NCBI GenBank assembly: GCA_964621755.1
Contig: CAZUPI010000015.1
Span: forward strand, 1 to 62,784
DNA length: 62,784 nucleotides
Source of the DNA: UMGS1696 sp964621755
GTDB taxonomy: Bacteria > Bacillota > Clostridia > Oscillospirales > CAG-272
Direction of reading: 5' to 3'
The position numbers and the translations under genes were made by a program. Under the pieces are notes generated by a model. That model made no database searches. It was not told the DNA's origin and worked only from the letters and a program-made list of their open reading frames with translations. Positions 36,104-45,231 of the stretch are shown here, piece by piece (within the stretch, counting starts at the first letter, position 1; every line of letters begins with the position of its first letter).

Positions 36104-36991
36104 ATGAAAAAATTTAGCAAATTAGCGATTTGTATTATGGCAACAGTGCTTACTTTTTCTACATTGACCGGATGTTCCAATGAAAGTTCCGGTGGGTTTG
36201 ACTCATCCCATGAAATCGGGATTATTTCCCGTGAGGAGGGTTCCGGTACACGCGGGGCTTTTGTAGAATTATTTGAAATTGAAAAAGCAAACGAAGATGG
36301 TGTGAAAGTAGACTACACTTCTCAGACTACAGTTATTACTGACTCCACTTCTGTTATGATGACAACCGTTGCAGGTGATATGTATTCTATCGGTTACATT
36401 TCACTCGGCTCTCTGAACAGCACGGTCAAGGCACTCTCTATCGACGGCGCCGCTGCTTCTGTTGAAAACATCGAAAATGGAACCTACAAAATTTCCCGTC
36501 CTTTCAACATCGCAATACAGGAAAACATCAGCGAACTTGCACAGGATTTCATTGACTTTATCATGAGCGCAGACGGTCAGCAGGTAGTGGAAGACAACGG
36601 CTATATCGCTGTATCTGATGCTCCCGCTTATTCCGGCTCGATTTCTTCCGGTAAAATTGTTGTGGGCGGTTCCAGTTCGGTAACTCCGGTTATGGAAAAG
36701 CTGAAGGAAGCTTATCTTCTGAAAAATCCTGACGTTACAATTGAAATTCAGCAGAGTGACTCTTCAACCGGTATCTCCAATGCAATTGATGGCATCTGCG
36801 ACATCGGTATGGCATCTCGTGATTTGAAGGATTCCGAAATCGAACAGGGTCTCACTCCGACCGTTATCGCAATGGATGGTATCGCAGTCATCGTAAACAA
36901 TAGCTTCCCTGTCGACGGTCTCACCAGTGAACAAATTATGCAGATCTTCACCGGTGAAGTTACCGAATGGGATGAAGTGATCGAACAATAA
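36104..36991 (+). CDS. pstS: Phosphate-binding lipoprotein PstS, circularly permuted
   Basis: 295 aa. Lipoprotein signal with TLTGCSN, so it is tethered outside the membrane and delivers phosphate to PstCA. All PstS blocks are present, but the order is swapped. The mature protein starts with the usual C-terminal half (SREEGSGTRGAF near 42, SIGYISLGSL, VKALSIDG, FIDFIMSADGQQVV, NGYIAV). It then continues with the usual N-terminal half (GKIVVGGSSSVTPVMEKL near 185, SDSSTGISNAI, DIGMASRDLK, IFTGEVTEWDEV at the end). Both halves are intact and the phosphate-contacting SSS, STG and SGTR segments remain. GGAGAT precedes the ATG. First gene of pstSCAB-phoU-phoPR. Confidence 0.93.
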   Translation: MKKFSKLAICIMATVLTFSTLTGCSNESSGGFDSSHEIGIISREEGSGTRGAFVELFEIEKANEDGVKVDYTSQTTVITDSTSVMMTTVAGDMYSIGYISLGSLNSTVKALSIDGAAASVENIENGTYKISRPFNIAIQENISELAQDFIDFIMSADGQQVVEDNGYIAVSDAPAYSGSISSGKIVVGGSSSVTPVMEKLKEAYLLKNPDVTIEIQQSDSSTGISNAIDGICDIGMASRDLKDSEIEQGLTPTVIAMDGIAVIVNNSFPVDGLTSEQIMQIFTGEVTEWDEVIEQ

Positions 36992-37010
36992 ATCCTCTCC
37001 GGAGGTTGGT

Positions 37011-37862
37011 ATGAATACTGTAAAAGAACGTCTCATGAAAGTCGTCTTTCTGCTGACTGCCTGCGTCTCTATCGCGGCAGTCGTGCTGATTTGCGTTTTT
37101 CTGCTTATCAATGGGGTTCCGGCCATTGCGGAAATCGGTGTGTTCAAATTTCTGCTCGGCATGGAGTGGCGTCCTGCTAATGACATCTACGGTATTTTCC
37201 CGATGATTGTCGGCAGCCTTTATGTCACTGCCGGTGCTCTCATTATCGGTGTTCCGATTGGTATCCTTACTGCGGTCTTTATGGCGGAGTTCTGCCCCGC
37301 ATGGCTTTACCGCATCATGAAACCTGCGGTAAACCTGATGGCGGGGATTCCCTCCGTTGTATACGGTTTTTTCGGACTCGTGGTACTTGTACCGTTTATG
37401 CGTAATACTTTTGGGGGGCGCGGAATGAGCGTATTGACCGCCTCTGTCCTCCTTGGACTGATGATTCTCCCGACTATTATCAGTGTATCGGAGGCTGCCA
37501 TCCGCGCCGTGCCGCGCAGTTATTATGAAGGCGGCATTGCTCTCGGTGTATCCCATGAAAGAAGTGTATTCCACACCATTCTTCCAGCTGCCAAAAACGG
37601 CATTTACGCAGGCGTGGTCCTTGGCATCGGACGTGCAATCGGCGAAACGATGGCTGTCAAAATGGTAGCAGGAAACCAGCCTGTCATCCCGAGCAGCATC
37701 ACAAACGGTGTACGCACGCTGACCACCAATATCGTACTTGAAATGGGATACTCCACCGACTTGCACCGCGAAGCGCTCATCGGCACAGCGGTTGTCCTCT
37801 TCGTATTTATTCTCATTATCAATTTGTCACTTTTAATTATTAAACGGAGGAACGAGAAATGA
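37011..37862 (+). CDS. pstC: Phosphate ABC transporter permease PstC
   Basis: 283 aa, six membrane helices. Conserved permease signature with the EAA-type loop for contact with PstB: PRSYYEGGIALGVSHERSVF followed by LGIGRAIGETMAV. Also AGIPSVVYGFFGL, characteristic of Pst permeases. GGAGG precedes the ATG. Its stop overlaps the pstA start by 4 nt (ATGA). Confidence 0.95.
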   Translation: MNTVKERLMKVVFLLTACVSIAAVVLICVFLLINGVPAIAEIGVFKFLLGMEWRPANDIYGIFPMIVGSLYVTAGALIIGVPIGILTAVFMAEFCPAWLYRIMKPAVNLMAGIPSVVYGFFGLVVLVPFMRNTFGGRGMSVLTASVLLGLMILPTIISVSEAAIRAVPRSYYEGGIALGVSHERSVFHTILPAAKNGIYAGVVLGIGRAIGETMAVKMVAGNQPVIPSSITNGVRTLTTNIVLEMGYSTDLHREALIGTAVVLFVFILIINLSLLIIKRRNEK

Positions 37863-38734
37863 AAGGCGTCAACTCCACAACCTTTCGGCAGAAGCTGAAA
37901 TCCTATGCCAAAAATCCATATTCGTTATTTCTCTTCCTTATTGTCACACTTTCCGCCGTAATCACCATGGCAGCGCTCCTCTTTATTATCGTATATATCC
38001 TGGTCAAGGGAATTCCGAATCTTTCGCTGGATTTGTTCGCCTGGAAGTATAACTCAGAGAATGTCTCATTAATGCCCGCTCTTATCAATACCATCTTTAT
38101 GATTCTGTTATCTCTGTTGTTCGCGGTTCCGACTGGCATCGGAGCCTCAATTTATCTAACGGAATATGCAGGTCGCGGCAATAAGTTGGTCGGAATCGTG
38201 CGGATTACGGCAGAAACTCTCTCCGGCATTCCGTCTATTGTATACGGATTGTTTGGCGCGCTGTTTTTTGTAAAATACCTGCATCTCGGCCTTTCCCTGC
38301 TGTCTGGCGCACTGACACTGGCAATCATGATTCTGCCGCTCATCATGCGCACCACAGAGGAAGCGCTGATATCGGTACCGGACAGCTACCGCGAGGGTAG
38401 TTTTGGTCTGGGTGCAGGAAAGCTGCGTACAGTATTCCATATTGTTCTGCCGAGCGCGATTCCCGGAATTTTATCCGGCATCATTCTCGGGATAGGACGT
38501 ATTATTGGGGAATCCGCCGCGCTAATATTTACAGCTGGAACAGTTGCTGAAGCCGCCGGCAGCGTATTCGATTCCGCAAGAACCTTGGCTGTGCATATGT
38601 ACGCCATATCAGGCGAGGGACTTTATATCGACCAGACTTATGCGACTGCAGTTGTTCTGCTGGTCGTGGTTATCTTTATCAACGGACTTTCGGAATACAT
38701 CGCCAAAAAAGTGGGAGGCAATAAGAATGGATAA
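37859..38734 (+). CDS. pstA: Phosphate ABC transporter permease PstA
   Basis: 291 aa, six membrane helices. Pst-type motifs AGIPS equivalent SGIPSIVYGLFGALF, the EAA loop VPDSYREGSFGLGAGKLRTV, and LGIGRIIGESAALIFTAG. It pairs with PstC to form the membrane channel. Start overlaps pstC and the end overlaps pstB by 8 nt. Confidence 0.95.
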   Translation: MKGVNSTTFRQKLKSYAKNPYSLFLFLIVTLSAVITMAALLFIIVYILVKGIPNLSLDLFAWKYNSENVSLMPALINTIFMILLSLLFAVPTGIGASIYLTEYAGRGNKLVGIVRITAETLSGIPSIVYGLFGALFFVKYLHLGLSLLSGALTLAIMILPLIMRTTEEALISVPDSYREGSFGLGAGKLRTVFHIVLPSAIPGILSGIILGIGRIIGESAALIFTAGTVAEAAGSVFDSARTLAVHMYAISGEGLYIDQTYATAVVLLVVVIFINGLSEYIAKKVGGNKNG

Positions 38735-39476
38735 AATCACAGTAAGCAATCTCGACTTGTTCTATGGGACGTTTCAAGCGCTGAAGTCGATAAATATAAA
38801 CATTCCCGTAAATGAAATCACTGCGTTTATCGGGCCGTCTGGGTGCGGCAAGTCCACGCTGCTCAAATCTCTGAACCGTATGAACGACCTTGTAGAAGGA
38901 TGCCGCATTACCGGTGAAGTAAAGCTGGACGGCGAAGATATTTACGGCGATATGGATATTAACCTGCTCCGCAAGCGGGTTGGCATGGTTTTTCAGAAGC
39001 CCAATCCCTTCCCGATGAGCATATACGACAATATCGCCTTTGGTCCTCGAACACATGGCATTCGTTCCAAAGCTAAGCTGGACGACATTATCGAAAATTC
39101 GCTCAGAGGCGCCGCCATCTGGGATGAGGTCAAAGACAGATTGAAAAAATCTGCACTTGGGTTATCGGGTGGACAGCAGCAGCGTCTTTGCATCGCTCGT
39201 GCGCTTGCGGTTGAACCGGAAGTCCTACTGATGGATGAACCGACCTCCGCACTGGATCCAATTTCAACAGCCAAGATAGAAGACCTTGCATCTGAGCTAA
39301 AAAAGAGGTATACTATAGTTATCGTAACCCACAACATGCAGCAGGCGGTGCGTATCTCGGATAAAACAGCTTTCTTCCTTCTCGGCGAAATGATTGAATT
39401 CGACGATACGGAAAAGGTATTTTCCATGCCCAGCGACCACCGCACTGAGGATTACATCACGGGGAGGTTTGGATAA
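38727..39476 (+). CDS. pstB: Phosphate ABC transporter ATPase PstB
   Basis: 249 aa. Walker A GPSGCGKSTLL, Q-loop GMVFQKPNPFPMSIYDN (a Pst-specific sequence), signature LSGGQQQRLCIARALA, Walker B VLLMDEPTSALDP and the switch His in VTHNMQQAVR. The GTGGGAGG site fixes ATG 38727; a longer frame back to 38544 only overlaps pstA. Its stop and the phoU start share one base (TAATG). Confidence 0.96.
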   Translation: MDKITVSNLDLFYGTFQALKSININIPVNEITAFIGPSGCGKSTLLKSLNRMNDLVEGCRITGEVKLDGEDIYGDMDINLLRKRVGMVFQKPNPFPMSIYDNIAFGPRTHGIRSKAKLDDIIENSLRGAAIWDEVKDRLKKSALGLSGGQQQRLCIARALAVEPEVLLMDEPTSALDPISTAKIEDLASELKKRYTIVIVTHNMQQAVRISDKTAFFLLGEMIEFDDTEKVFSMPSDHRTEDYITGRFG

Positions 39477-40117
39477 TGAGATTAAGATTCGACGAGCAGC
39501 TTGAAATTTTAAATAAGGAACTGATTACCATGGGGGCTTTGTGCGAAAACGCCATTGCCCTTTCCGCAAAGGCTTTGATTAACGGCGATACCAAACTGGC
39601 GGAAGGTGTACCGGAGTTTTCGACACAAATTGACCATAAGGAGCGTGACATCGAAGGATTGTGTCTAAAGCTCCTTTTGCAGCAGCAGCCGGTGGCGCGT
39701 GATTTACGCATCATCTCTTCTGCCTTAAAAATGGTTACAGACATGGAGCGCATCGGTGACCAGTCTGCGGACATTGCAGAAATCATCACCATGGCCAATA
39801 TCACCGCATCCGACGACACCTTATACGTGCACGATATGGCGCTTGCCACCATCAAAATGGTAACAGATAGCATCGACGCGTTTGTCAAAAAGGATATGGA
39901 CATTGCCAAAAGCGTCATTGAATACGACGATGTCGTGGACAACTGCTTTGACAAGGTGAAAAAGGTTCTGATTGAGCGGTTCAGCAAGCCGGAGACAGAC
40001 GGAGAATATGCGCTTGATTTGCTTATGATTGCGAAATACTTCGAGAGAATCGGAGACCATGCAGTAAACATTGCAGAATGGGTGCTTTTCTCCATCACTG
40101 GGAATCGGGAGGGCTAA
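39476..40117 (+). CDS. phoU: Phosphate regulator PhoU
   Basis: 213 aa, two three-helix bundles with the repeated metal-binding pattern (DHKERDIEG, LKMVTDMERIGDQSADIAE, then a second copy LLMIAKYFERIGDHAVNIAE). It links Pst transport to PhoR signalling and keeps the kinase off when phosphate is plentiful. GGGGAGG is upstream. Only 2 nt separate it from the response regulator gene. Confidence 0.95.
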   Translation: MRLRFDEQLEILNKELITMGALCENAIALSAKALINGDTKLAEGVPEFSTQIDHKERDIEGLCLKLLLQQQPVARDLRIISSALKMVTDMERIGDQSADIAEIITMANITASDDTLYVHDMALATIKMVTDSIDAFVKKDMDIAKSVIEYDDVVDNCFDKVKKVLIERFSKPETDGEYALDLLMIAKYFERIGDHAVNIAEWVLFSITGNREG

Positions 40118-40119
40118 GC

Positions 40120-40800
40120 ATGACTATCTATTGTGTAGAAGACGACAACGGCATTCGTAATATGATGGTATATACGCTCAATGCATCCGGCTTTGAAGCA
40201 GCGGGATTTACGGACGGAAAATCTTTTTTTTTAGCTCTTGCGGACAAAATGCCCAACCTCGTGATGCTTGACATCATGCTGCCCGGTGAAGATGACGGCT
40301 TATCTATCCTGAAAAAGCTTCGTGCTCAACTCTCTACACGGGATATTCCCATCATCATGGCAACTGCAAAAGGGACGGAGTACGACAAGGTCATCGGGCT
40401 TGACACGGGTGCAGACGATTATCTGGCAAAGCCGTTCGGTATGATGGAAATGGTATCGAGAGTAAAAGCGCTGCTCCGGCGTACAACTCCGAAAAAAGTG
40501 GAAAAAACAATTCGCATCGGTGAGCTGCAAATGAACTACGCCGAACATACAGTAAGCGTTTTCGGAGAGAGAGTCAATCTCACTTTAAAGGAATACGAAA
40601 TGCTCCGCTTGTTTATGGAGAATCCCGGAAGGGTTTTCACGAGGGAGCAGCTTTTATCCACAATATGGGACACGGATTATCTGGGTGAGACCAGAACGAT
40701 TGACGTTCACATCGGTACGCTGCGGACTAAACTTGGCGACTGTGGAGATTACATTGAGACAATTCGCGGAGTCGGCTACCGAATGGAGGGCAAGTTATGA
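40120..40800 (+). CDS. OmpR/PhoB-family response regulator (PhoP-like)
   Basis: 226 aa. Receiver domain 1-120 with acidic pair EDDNG, phosphoacceptor Asp in NLVMLDIMLPGEDDG, the Thr in MATAKG, and Lys in YLAKPFG. C-terminal winged helix (LTLKEYEMLRLFMENPGRVF, DVHIGTLRTKLGD). The start at 40120 follows GGGAGGG; the longer frame begins inside phoU. Likely binds the TTTACA repeat before pstS. Confidence 0.93.
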   Translation: MTIYCVEDDNGIRNMMVYTLNASGFEAAGFTDGKSFFLALADKMPNLVMLDIMLPGEDDGLSILKKLRAQLSTRDIPIIMATAKGTEYDKVIGLDTGADDYLAKPFGMMEMVSRVKALLRRTTPKKVEKTIRIGELQMNYAEHTVSVFGERVNLTLKEYEMLRLFMENPGRVFTREQLLSTIWDTDYLGETRTIDVHIGTLRTKLGDCGDYIETIRGVGYRMEGKL

Positions 40801-42473
40801 CAAAACGAATTTTTCGTTCTATTTGTCTGGTTGCCATTTTAGTATTTCTTGCCTCTGCTGTATTCATCATGGGCGCGCTATACAGTTATTTCTCCTCTAT
40901 GCAGCAAAAGCAGCTTCGTCTCGAAACCGGACTTGCAGCGCAAGGAGTCATCAATGCCGGAAGCGGTTATTTTGAGGGGCTAAATCCTTCCGACTATCGC
41001 ATCACGTGGATTGGTTCGGACGGCACTGTTCTGTACGACAGTCAAAGTTCTGCCGAAGAAATGGAGAACCATCTGGAACGTGAGGAAGTGCGTCTCGCTA
41101 TAGAAAAAGGATACGGCGAAAGTTCCCGATACTCTACCACACTTATGGAAAAACTTCTGTACTCGGCACAGAAGCTTCCGGATGGAACTATCATCCGTCT
41201 TGCAGAAACACAGCATTCCGTGTTAACGCTCTTACTCGGAATGCTGCAGCCAATTTTAGTAGTGGCGATTTTTGCAGTTATCCTGTCGCTGGTTTTGGCG
41301 TCTGGCCTCTCCAAGAAAATCGTGAAACCGCTGAATGAATTAAACCTTGACGCTCCTCTGTCTAGCGAAGGATATGATGAAATCTCCCCCCTGCTCCGCC
41401 GGATAGACAAGCAGCAGAAGCAGCTCCGCGCCCAGTCAGACGAGCTGCAGCGGAAGCGGGATGAGTTCGAAGCGGTGACGGGAAACATGAAGGACGGTCT
41501 TATCCTTCTTGATGTTAAGGGAAGAATTCTCAGTATCAACCGTTCTGCTGCTAAACTGTTGGATACAGACTCACGCTGCATCGGCAAAGATATTCTGACC
41601 GTAAACCGCACGCTGGAAATGCAGGAGCTGCTGCGCAAAGCACAGGGCGGTATAAAAGCAGAAAAGGTCATGACAATCGGAAGCGGAAAATATCAGCTGG
41701 ATGTCAGCCCTGTAGACTCCGAAAATGAAATTACCGGATATGTCATTTTGCTATTCGACGTCACCGAAAAAGAACAGGCCGAACAGATGCGCCGCGAATT
41801 CACGGCAAACGTTTCTCACGAGTTAAAAACCCCGCTGCACTCCATTTCCGGGTGTGCCGAGCTGCTGAACAACGATATGGTGAAGCCAGAAGATGTCAAG
41901 CAGTTCACTGGACAGATTTACATGGAAGCGCAACGTATGATTCGGCTTGTAGATGATATTATCGGTCTGTCTCACCTTGACGAAGGCGCGGACGACATGA
42001 AGCGTGAAACAATTGACTTATACACAACTGCTGAAAACACAATTAAAAGCCTTTCAACAGAAGCGACAGCCGCAAATATCACTGTTACGCTTTCGGGAGA
42101 ATCCGCAAAGCTGTCCGGCATTCCGCAGCTTATCGGCGGCATTGTCTACAACCTCTGCGATAACGCAATCAAATACAATCGAAAAGACGGCAGTGTCTCA
42201 ATAGACGTCCACACCGAAGACAACTATGCGGTTCTAACCGTCAGCGACACTGGTATCGGCATTCCGCCTGAGCACCAGTCCCGTATCTTCGAACGCTTTT
42301 ATCGCGTAGATAAAAGTCACTCCAAAGAGGTCGGCGGTACCGGTTTAGGCTTATCCATCGTTAAGCACGCCGCCCAAATCCATTCTGCCCAAATCGACCT
42401 TCACAGTACTCCAAACAAAGGTACAACTATCACAGTAAGGTTTCCGAAAGAGGGAAATACGGAAGGACGATAA
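40797..42473 (+). CDS. PhoR-type sensor histidine kinase
   Basis: 558 aa. N-terminal helix, an extracytoplasmic loop of about 120 residues, a second helix near 155-175, a short HAMP-like linker, a PAS domain (about 225-325), HisKA with FTANVSHELKTPLHSISG (phospho-His), and HATPase with NAIKYN, DTGIGIPPEH and GGTGLGLSIVKH. It overlaps the regulator by 4 nt. With PhoU and Pst it forms the phosphate-limitation sensor. Confidence 0.93.
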   Translation: MTKRIFRSICLVAILVFLASAVFIMGALYSYFSSMQQKQLRLETGLAAQGVINAGSGYFEGLNPSDYRITWIGSDGTVLYDSQSSAEEMENHLEREEVRLAIEKGYGESSRYSTTLMEKLLYSAQKLPDGTIIRLAETQHSVLTLLLGMLQPILVVAIFAVILSLVLASGLSKKIVKPLNELNLDAPLSSEGYDEISPLLRRIDKQQKQLRAQSDELQRKRDEFEAVTGNMKDGLILLDVKGRILSINRSAAKLLDTDSRCIGKDILTVNRTLEMQELLRKAQGGIKAEKVMTIGSGKYQLDVSPVDSENEITGYVILLFDVTEKEQAEQMRREFTANVSHELKTPLHSISGCAELLNNDMVKPEDVKQFTGQIYMEAQRMIRLVDDIIGLSHLDEGADDMKRETIDLYTTAENTIKSLSTEATAANITVTLSGESAKLSGIPQLIGGIVYNLCDNAIKYNRKDGSVSIDVHTEDNYAVLTVSDTGIGIPPEHQSRIFERFYRVDKSHSKEVGGTGLGLSIVKHAAQIHSAQIDLHSTPNKGTTITVRFPKEGNTEGR

Positions 42474-42482
42474 AACGATGAG

Positions 42483-42590
42483 CTCCCCTCAAAACTTTTC
42501 AATCCGTGTTGGGAAAGTTTTGAGGGGAGACTTGTATACGAGTATCAAGGAGATGCTTTTTTCAAAAAGCGCCCCCCGATTTTTTCAACT
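42483..42590. repeat. Double palindrome at a convergent gene junction
   Basis: First repeat: perfect 16-nt arms (42483-42498 and 42514-42529, core CTCCCCTCAAAACTTT). Second: GGAGATGCTTTTTTCAAAAAGCGCCCCCC (about 42549-42577), followed by ATTTTTTC. It lies between phoR and the hydrogenase gene, both of which end here, so the pair can terminate from both sides. The second half is nearly the same as the element at 56384-56414. Confidence 0.7.
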
Positions 42591-42598
42591 CAATGTTA

Positions 42599-43927
42599 TT
42601 ACTTCAACATCGATACTGCGTCTGCGATAGTTTTCTCGTAGGCTTCCATGCCGTATTTGTCGACTTCAGCTTTGTTTTTCTCACCATGGGTCAAGCAGCC
42701 CGCACCGCCGATACAGCCGCCGATACACGCCATACCTTCAATGAAGTTGGCATCAAGCACATTTTTGCTCTTTTTGAGGAGAGCAATGCGGCATGCTTCG
42801 ATACCGTCGCAGGCAACCGACTTCAGCTTGAAATCTGTAAGTCCCTGCTCCTTCAGACCCTCCGCGACAGCGTCAGACAAACCGCCGCAACGGGCAAAGA
42901 TTCTTCCAAAATAGGAGGCATTGTCAAGTACGCCTTCTTCGAGGGTTGTGATATCCATATCACGGCTGTCAAATAAAGCTTGTAATTCTTCAAATGTCAT
43001 TGCCGCGTCTACGTACTTCTTTACTTCTTCCCTTTGGACTTCTTTCTTTTTTGCGGTGCACGGACCTATGAATACCGTTTTCGCATTTGGAGTGGTATCC
43101 TTGATATATTTTGCAATAGTTGCCATCGGGGAAAGGTTATGCGATACGAACGGAATCAATTCCGGGAAACTTTTCTCAATGTAGCTTACAAAGGCGGGAC
43201 AGCATGAGCTTGTAAGGAAGCCTTTTTCCGCAAGCTCCTTCGACTCAGCCTGTGCTACCATATCCGCGCCAAGCGCCGTTTCTACAACAGTGTGGAAACC
43301 GAGATGCTTGAGTCCAGTTATAACCTGTCCGAGTTTTGCGTAAGTGAACTGGCTCGAGATGGATGGTGCTACGATGGCGTACAGCTTGTAGTCCTCCCCT
43401 GCTTTGCTCTTTTTGAGCAGGTCGATGACGTCAAGAATGAACGATTTATCTGTTATTGCACCGAACGGGCACTGGTAAACGCATGCGCCGCATGATGTGC
43501 ATTTGCTGTTGTCTATTTTTGCGGACTTATCTTCGTTCATGGTAATCGCCTTAATTTTGCAGGCGCTTTCACACGGACGCTTGCGGTTAATAATCGCGGT
43601 ATATGGGCAAACCTTAGCACACGAACCACAGTCAACGCACTTAGTTTTGTCGATGTGCGCTACAGGCTGATGGTCGAAGGAAATGGCGCCGCGCTTGCAT
43701 ACATCTTCACATCTGTGCGCCAAACATCCGCGGCAGGCATTCGTCACTTCATATCCACCCATTGGACACTCGTCACATGCTGTCTCAATCACCTCAATGA
43801 CGTTCGGATTGTCCCTATCTCCGCCCATCGCCAGTTTGACACGGTCGGCAAGAATGGCTCTTTCCTTGTATACGCAGCAGCGCATAGTCGGGACCTTGCC
43901 GGGAATGATGATCTTTGGAATGTTCAT
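42599..43927 (-). CDS. Group B [FeFe]-hydrogenase (N-terminus interrupted upstream)
   Basis: 442 aa readable from the internal ATG 43927. Ferredoxin-type clusters: CDECPMGGYEVTNACRGCLA, CVDCGSCAKVCP and CTSCGACVYQCP. H-cluster motifs: TSCCPAF, FIGPCTAKKKE and MACIGGCIGGAGC. It reversibly handles H2 or acts in an electron-bifurcating or sensory role; group B enzymes are poorly studied. The internal ATG has no ribosome binding site, and the natural start lies at 44023 behind an in-frame TAG (see the next entry). As it stands, expression is doubtful unless the stop is an error. Confidence 0.88.
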   Translation of the reverse strand: MNIPKIIIPGKVPTMRCCVYKERAILADRVKLAMGGDRDNPNVIEVIETACDECPMGGYEVTNACRGCLAHRCEDVCKRGAISFDHQPVAHIDKTKCVDCGSCAKVCPYTAIINRKRPCESACKIKAITMNEDKSAKIDNSKCTSCGACVYQCPFGAITDKSFILDVIDLLKKSKAGEDYKLYAIVAPSISSQFTYAKLGQVITGLKHLGFHTVVETALGADMVAQAESKELAEKGFLTSSCCPAFVSYIEKSFPELIPFVSHNLSPMATIAKYIKDTTPNAKTVFIGPCTAKKKEVQREEVKKYVDAAMTFEELQALFDSRDMDITTLEEGVLDNASYFGRIFARCGGLSDAVAEGLKEQGLTDFKLKSVACDGIEACRIALLKKSKNVLDANFIEGMACIGGCIGGAGCLTHGEKNKAEVDKYGMEAYEKTIADAVSMLK

Positions 43928-44023
43928 AACATTCTCAAGCAGGGTATCATTCCAAGCCTACCGTGCCACCTCACGGAGTACCTTATATTTCAGATGCTGT
44001 ACCTTTGTATCAAATTTTCTCAT
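43928..44023 (-). pseudogene. Original N-terminus of the hydrogenase, split by TAG
   Basis: AAGGAGAGAAAACAT precedes ATG 44023, an excellent start. It encodes MRKFDTKVQHLKYKVLREVA-R, then TAG at 43960-43958, then AWNDTLLENV running in frame into the main ORF. The same frame and a natural family N-terminus on both sides indicate a single-base nonsense change (for example TTG to TAG). Confidence 0.8.
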
Positions 44024-44055
44024 ATGTTTTCTCTCCTTCCGTGAGGCCAACTGAT

Positions 44056-45231
44056 TTAGAAGTAACTTACTTTAATACGTTTTCCCATCTGCCGCAGACA
44101 TTTCGACAGTTCTTCCACTAGATTCATCTTGATGCTGAAGTTAATCGGCAAATCAGGATTCTGGTGTGCCGGATTAATTGCACGCCCCACATAAAAATTG
44201 ATGTCTGTGGCTTCCTCAAATAGCAAACGGCATATCAGAGAGGCGCCGTCGTGACTTACGCTCCATTCGCCATACATGGCGTTATCGGCGAGGTAATCCC
44301 GTGCATAAGTCAGAACCTTGTTGACCGTAATTACGCCCTCAGTCACCAAATCCACGCCTTCGATTTCCGCAATCGGGGGAACATCTGAATGCTCGAATTT
44401 CAGACTGGTCTTAACCGGCTTTCCGAGGTACTTCGCTGCAATGGACGAGGTTGTGCCGCCGCAGACGATGTGTTTTCCCGCTTTTGAGAAGAACAACGAC
44501 ATCATGCGATTGCAGTCGTCTCGGTTTGACGGAGAACCGAACAAAATGTTCATCGGTTCGCGCCGGCGAATCTGAACCACGCATGCGGTAGCATCGTCCC
44601 CGGGCTCTCCGCCGTACAGCTTATTGCACTCGTCCACCAAAATGGTGGAAAGGGTTTTCGCCGTATACCCGACGTGGGAGATGGATTCCATAAAATCGGC
44701 AATTTCTTCTCGTTTCCAACCGAAGTTAAAGGCTGTTCCGATACCCGCGTGAGGACATCCGTCGCTCATTGCAATAAAAATATCGTTTTCGTACATGCTT
44801 ATCATCGACTTATAGATTTTCTTTCCGCCGATATTCATTTCCGTCTTCGGATATTCGGTCGTTTTGCAGTTCCGTATCAGAATGATGTGCGGATTGTCAT
44901 ACTGAATCAGCTCAGCGCGGTTGTTGTCAATCAAGTGAATGATGGTGAAAGTGGAATAGGCAACGCCGCGTACGGAACAAATCGGCAGAGTAGCTGCAAT
45001 GGTGGATACACAGTCCTCAAGGGACAGCCCTTCCGCCATCATCGTAGAAATGATTTTGGAGGTCAAGGTAGAGAGAATACTCGCTTTCACACCGCTTTCA
45101 AGACCATCGGCGAGAACGACAATAGTCGAGTTTCCGTCCTCTTTTTCAATCACGTCGACATGGTCGCCGCAAAGCTGTTCGCCATAGTGATTGATGCTTT
45201 TATATCCGATATCGGCACATAAATCATTCAT
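44056..45231 (-). CDS. SpoIIE-like PP2C serine phosphatase
   Basis: 391 aa. PP2C-type phosphatase core in residues about 1-225: VVLADGLESGVKA, FIAMSDGCPHAGIG and PGDDATACVVQI supply the metal-binding Asp residues. The remaining 165 residues are a family-specific C-terminal domain. Such phosphatases sit next to PAS-type [FeFe]-hydrogenases and are thought to relay their redox or H2 signal to a Ser/Thr-phosphorylated target. No anti-sigma partner lies nearby. It overlaps the PAS gene by 8 nt and precedes the group B hydrogenase by about 30 nt. Confidence 0.85.
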   Translation of the reverse strand: MNDLCADIGYKSINHYGEQLCGDHVDVIEKEDGNSTIVVLADGLESGVKASILSTLTSKIISTMMAEGLSLEDCVSTIAATLPICSVRGVAYSTFTIIHLIDNNRAELIQYDNPHIILIRNCKTTEYPKTEMNIGGKKIYKSMISMYENDIFIAMSDGCPHAGIGTAFNFGWKREEIADFMESISHVGYTAKTLSTILVDECNKLYGGEPGDDATACVVQIRRREPMNILFGSPSNRDDCNRMMSLFFSKAGKHIVCGGTTSSIAAKYLGKPVKTSLKFEHSDVPPIAEIEGVDLVTEGVITVNKVLTYARDYLADNAMYGEWSVSHDGASLICRLLFEEATDINFYVGRAINPAHQNPDLPINFSIKMNLVEELSKCLRQMGKRIKVSYF

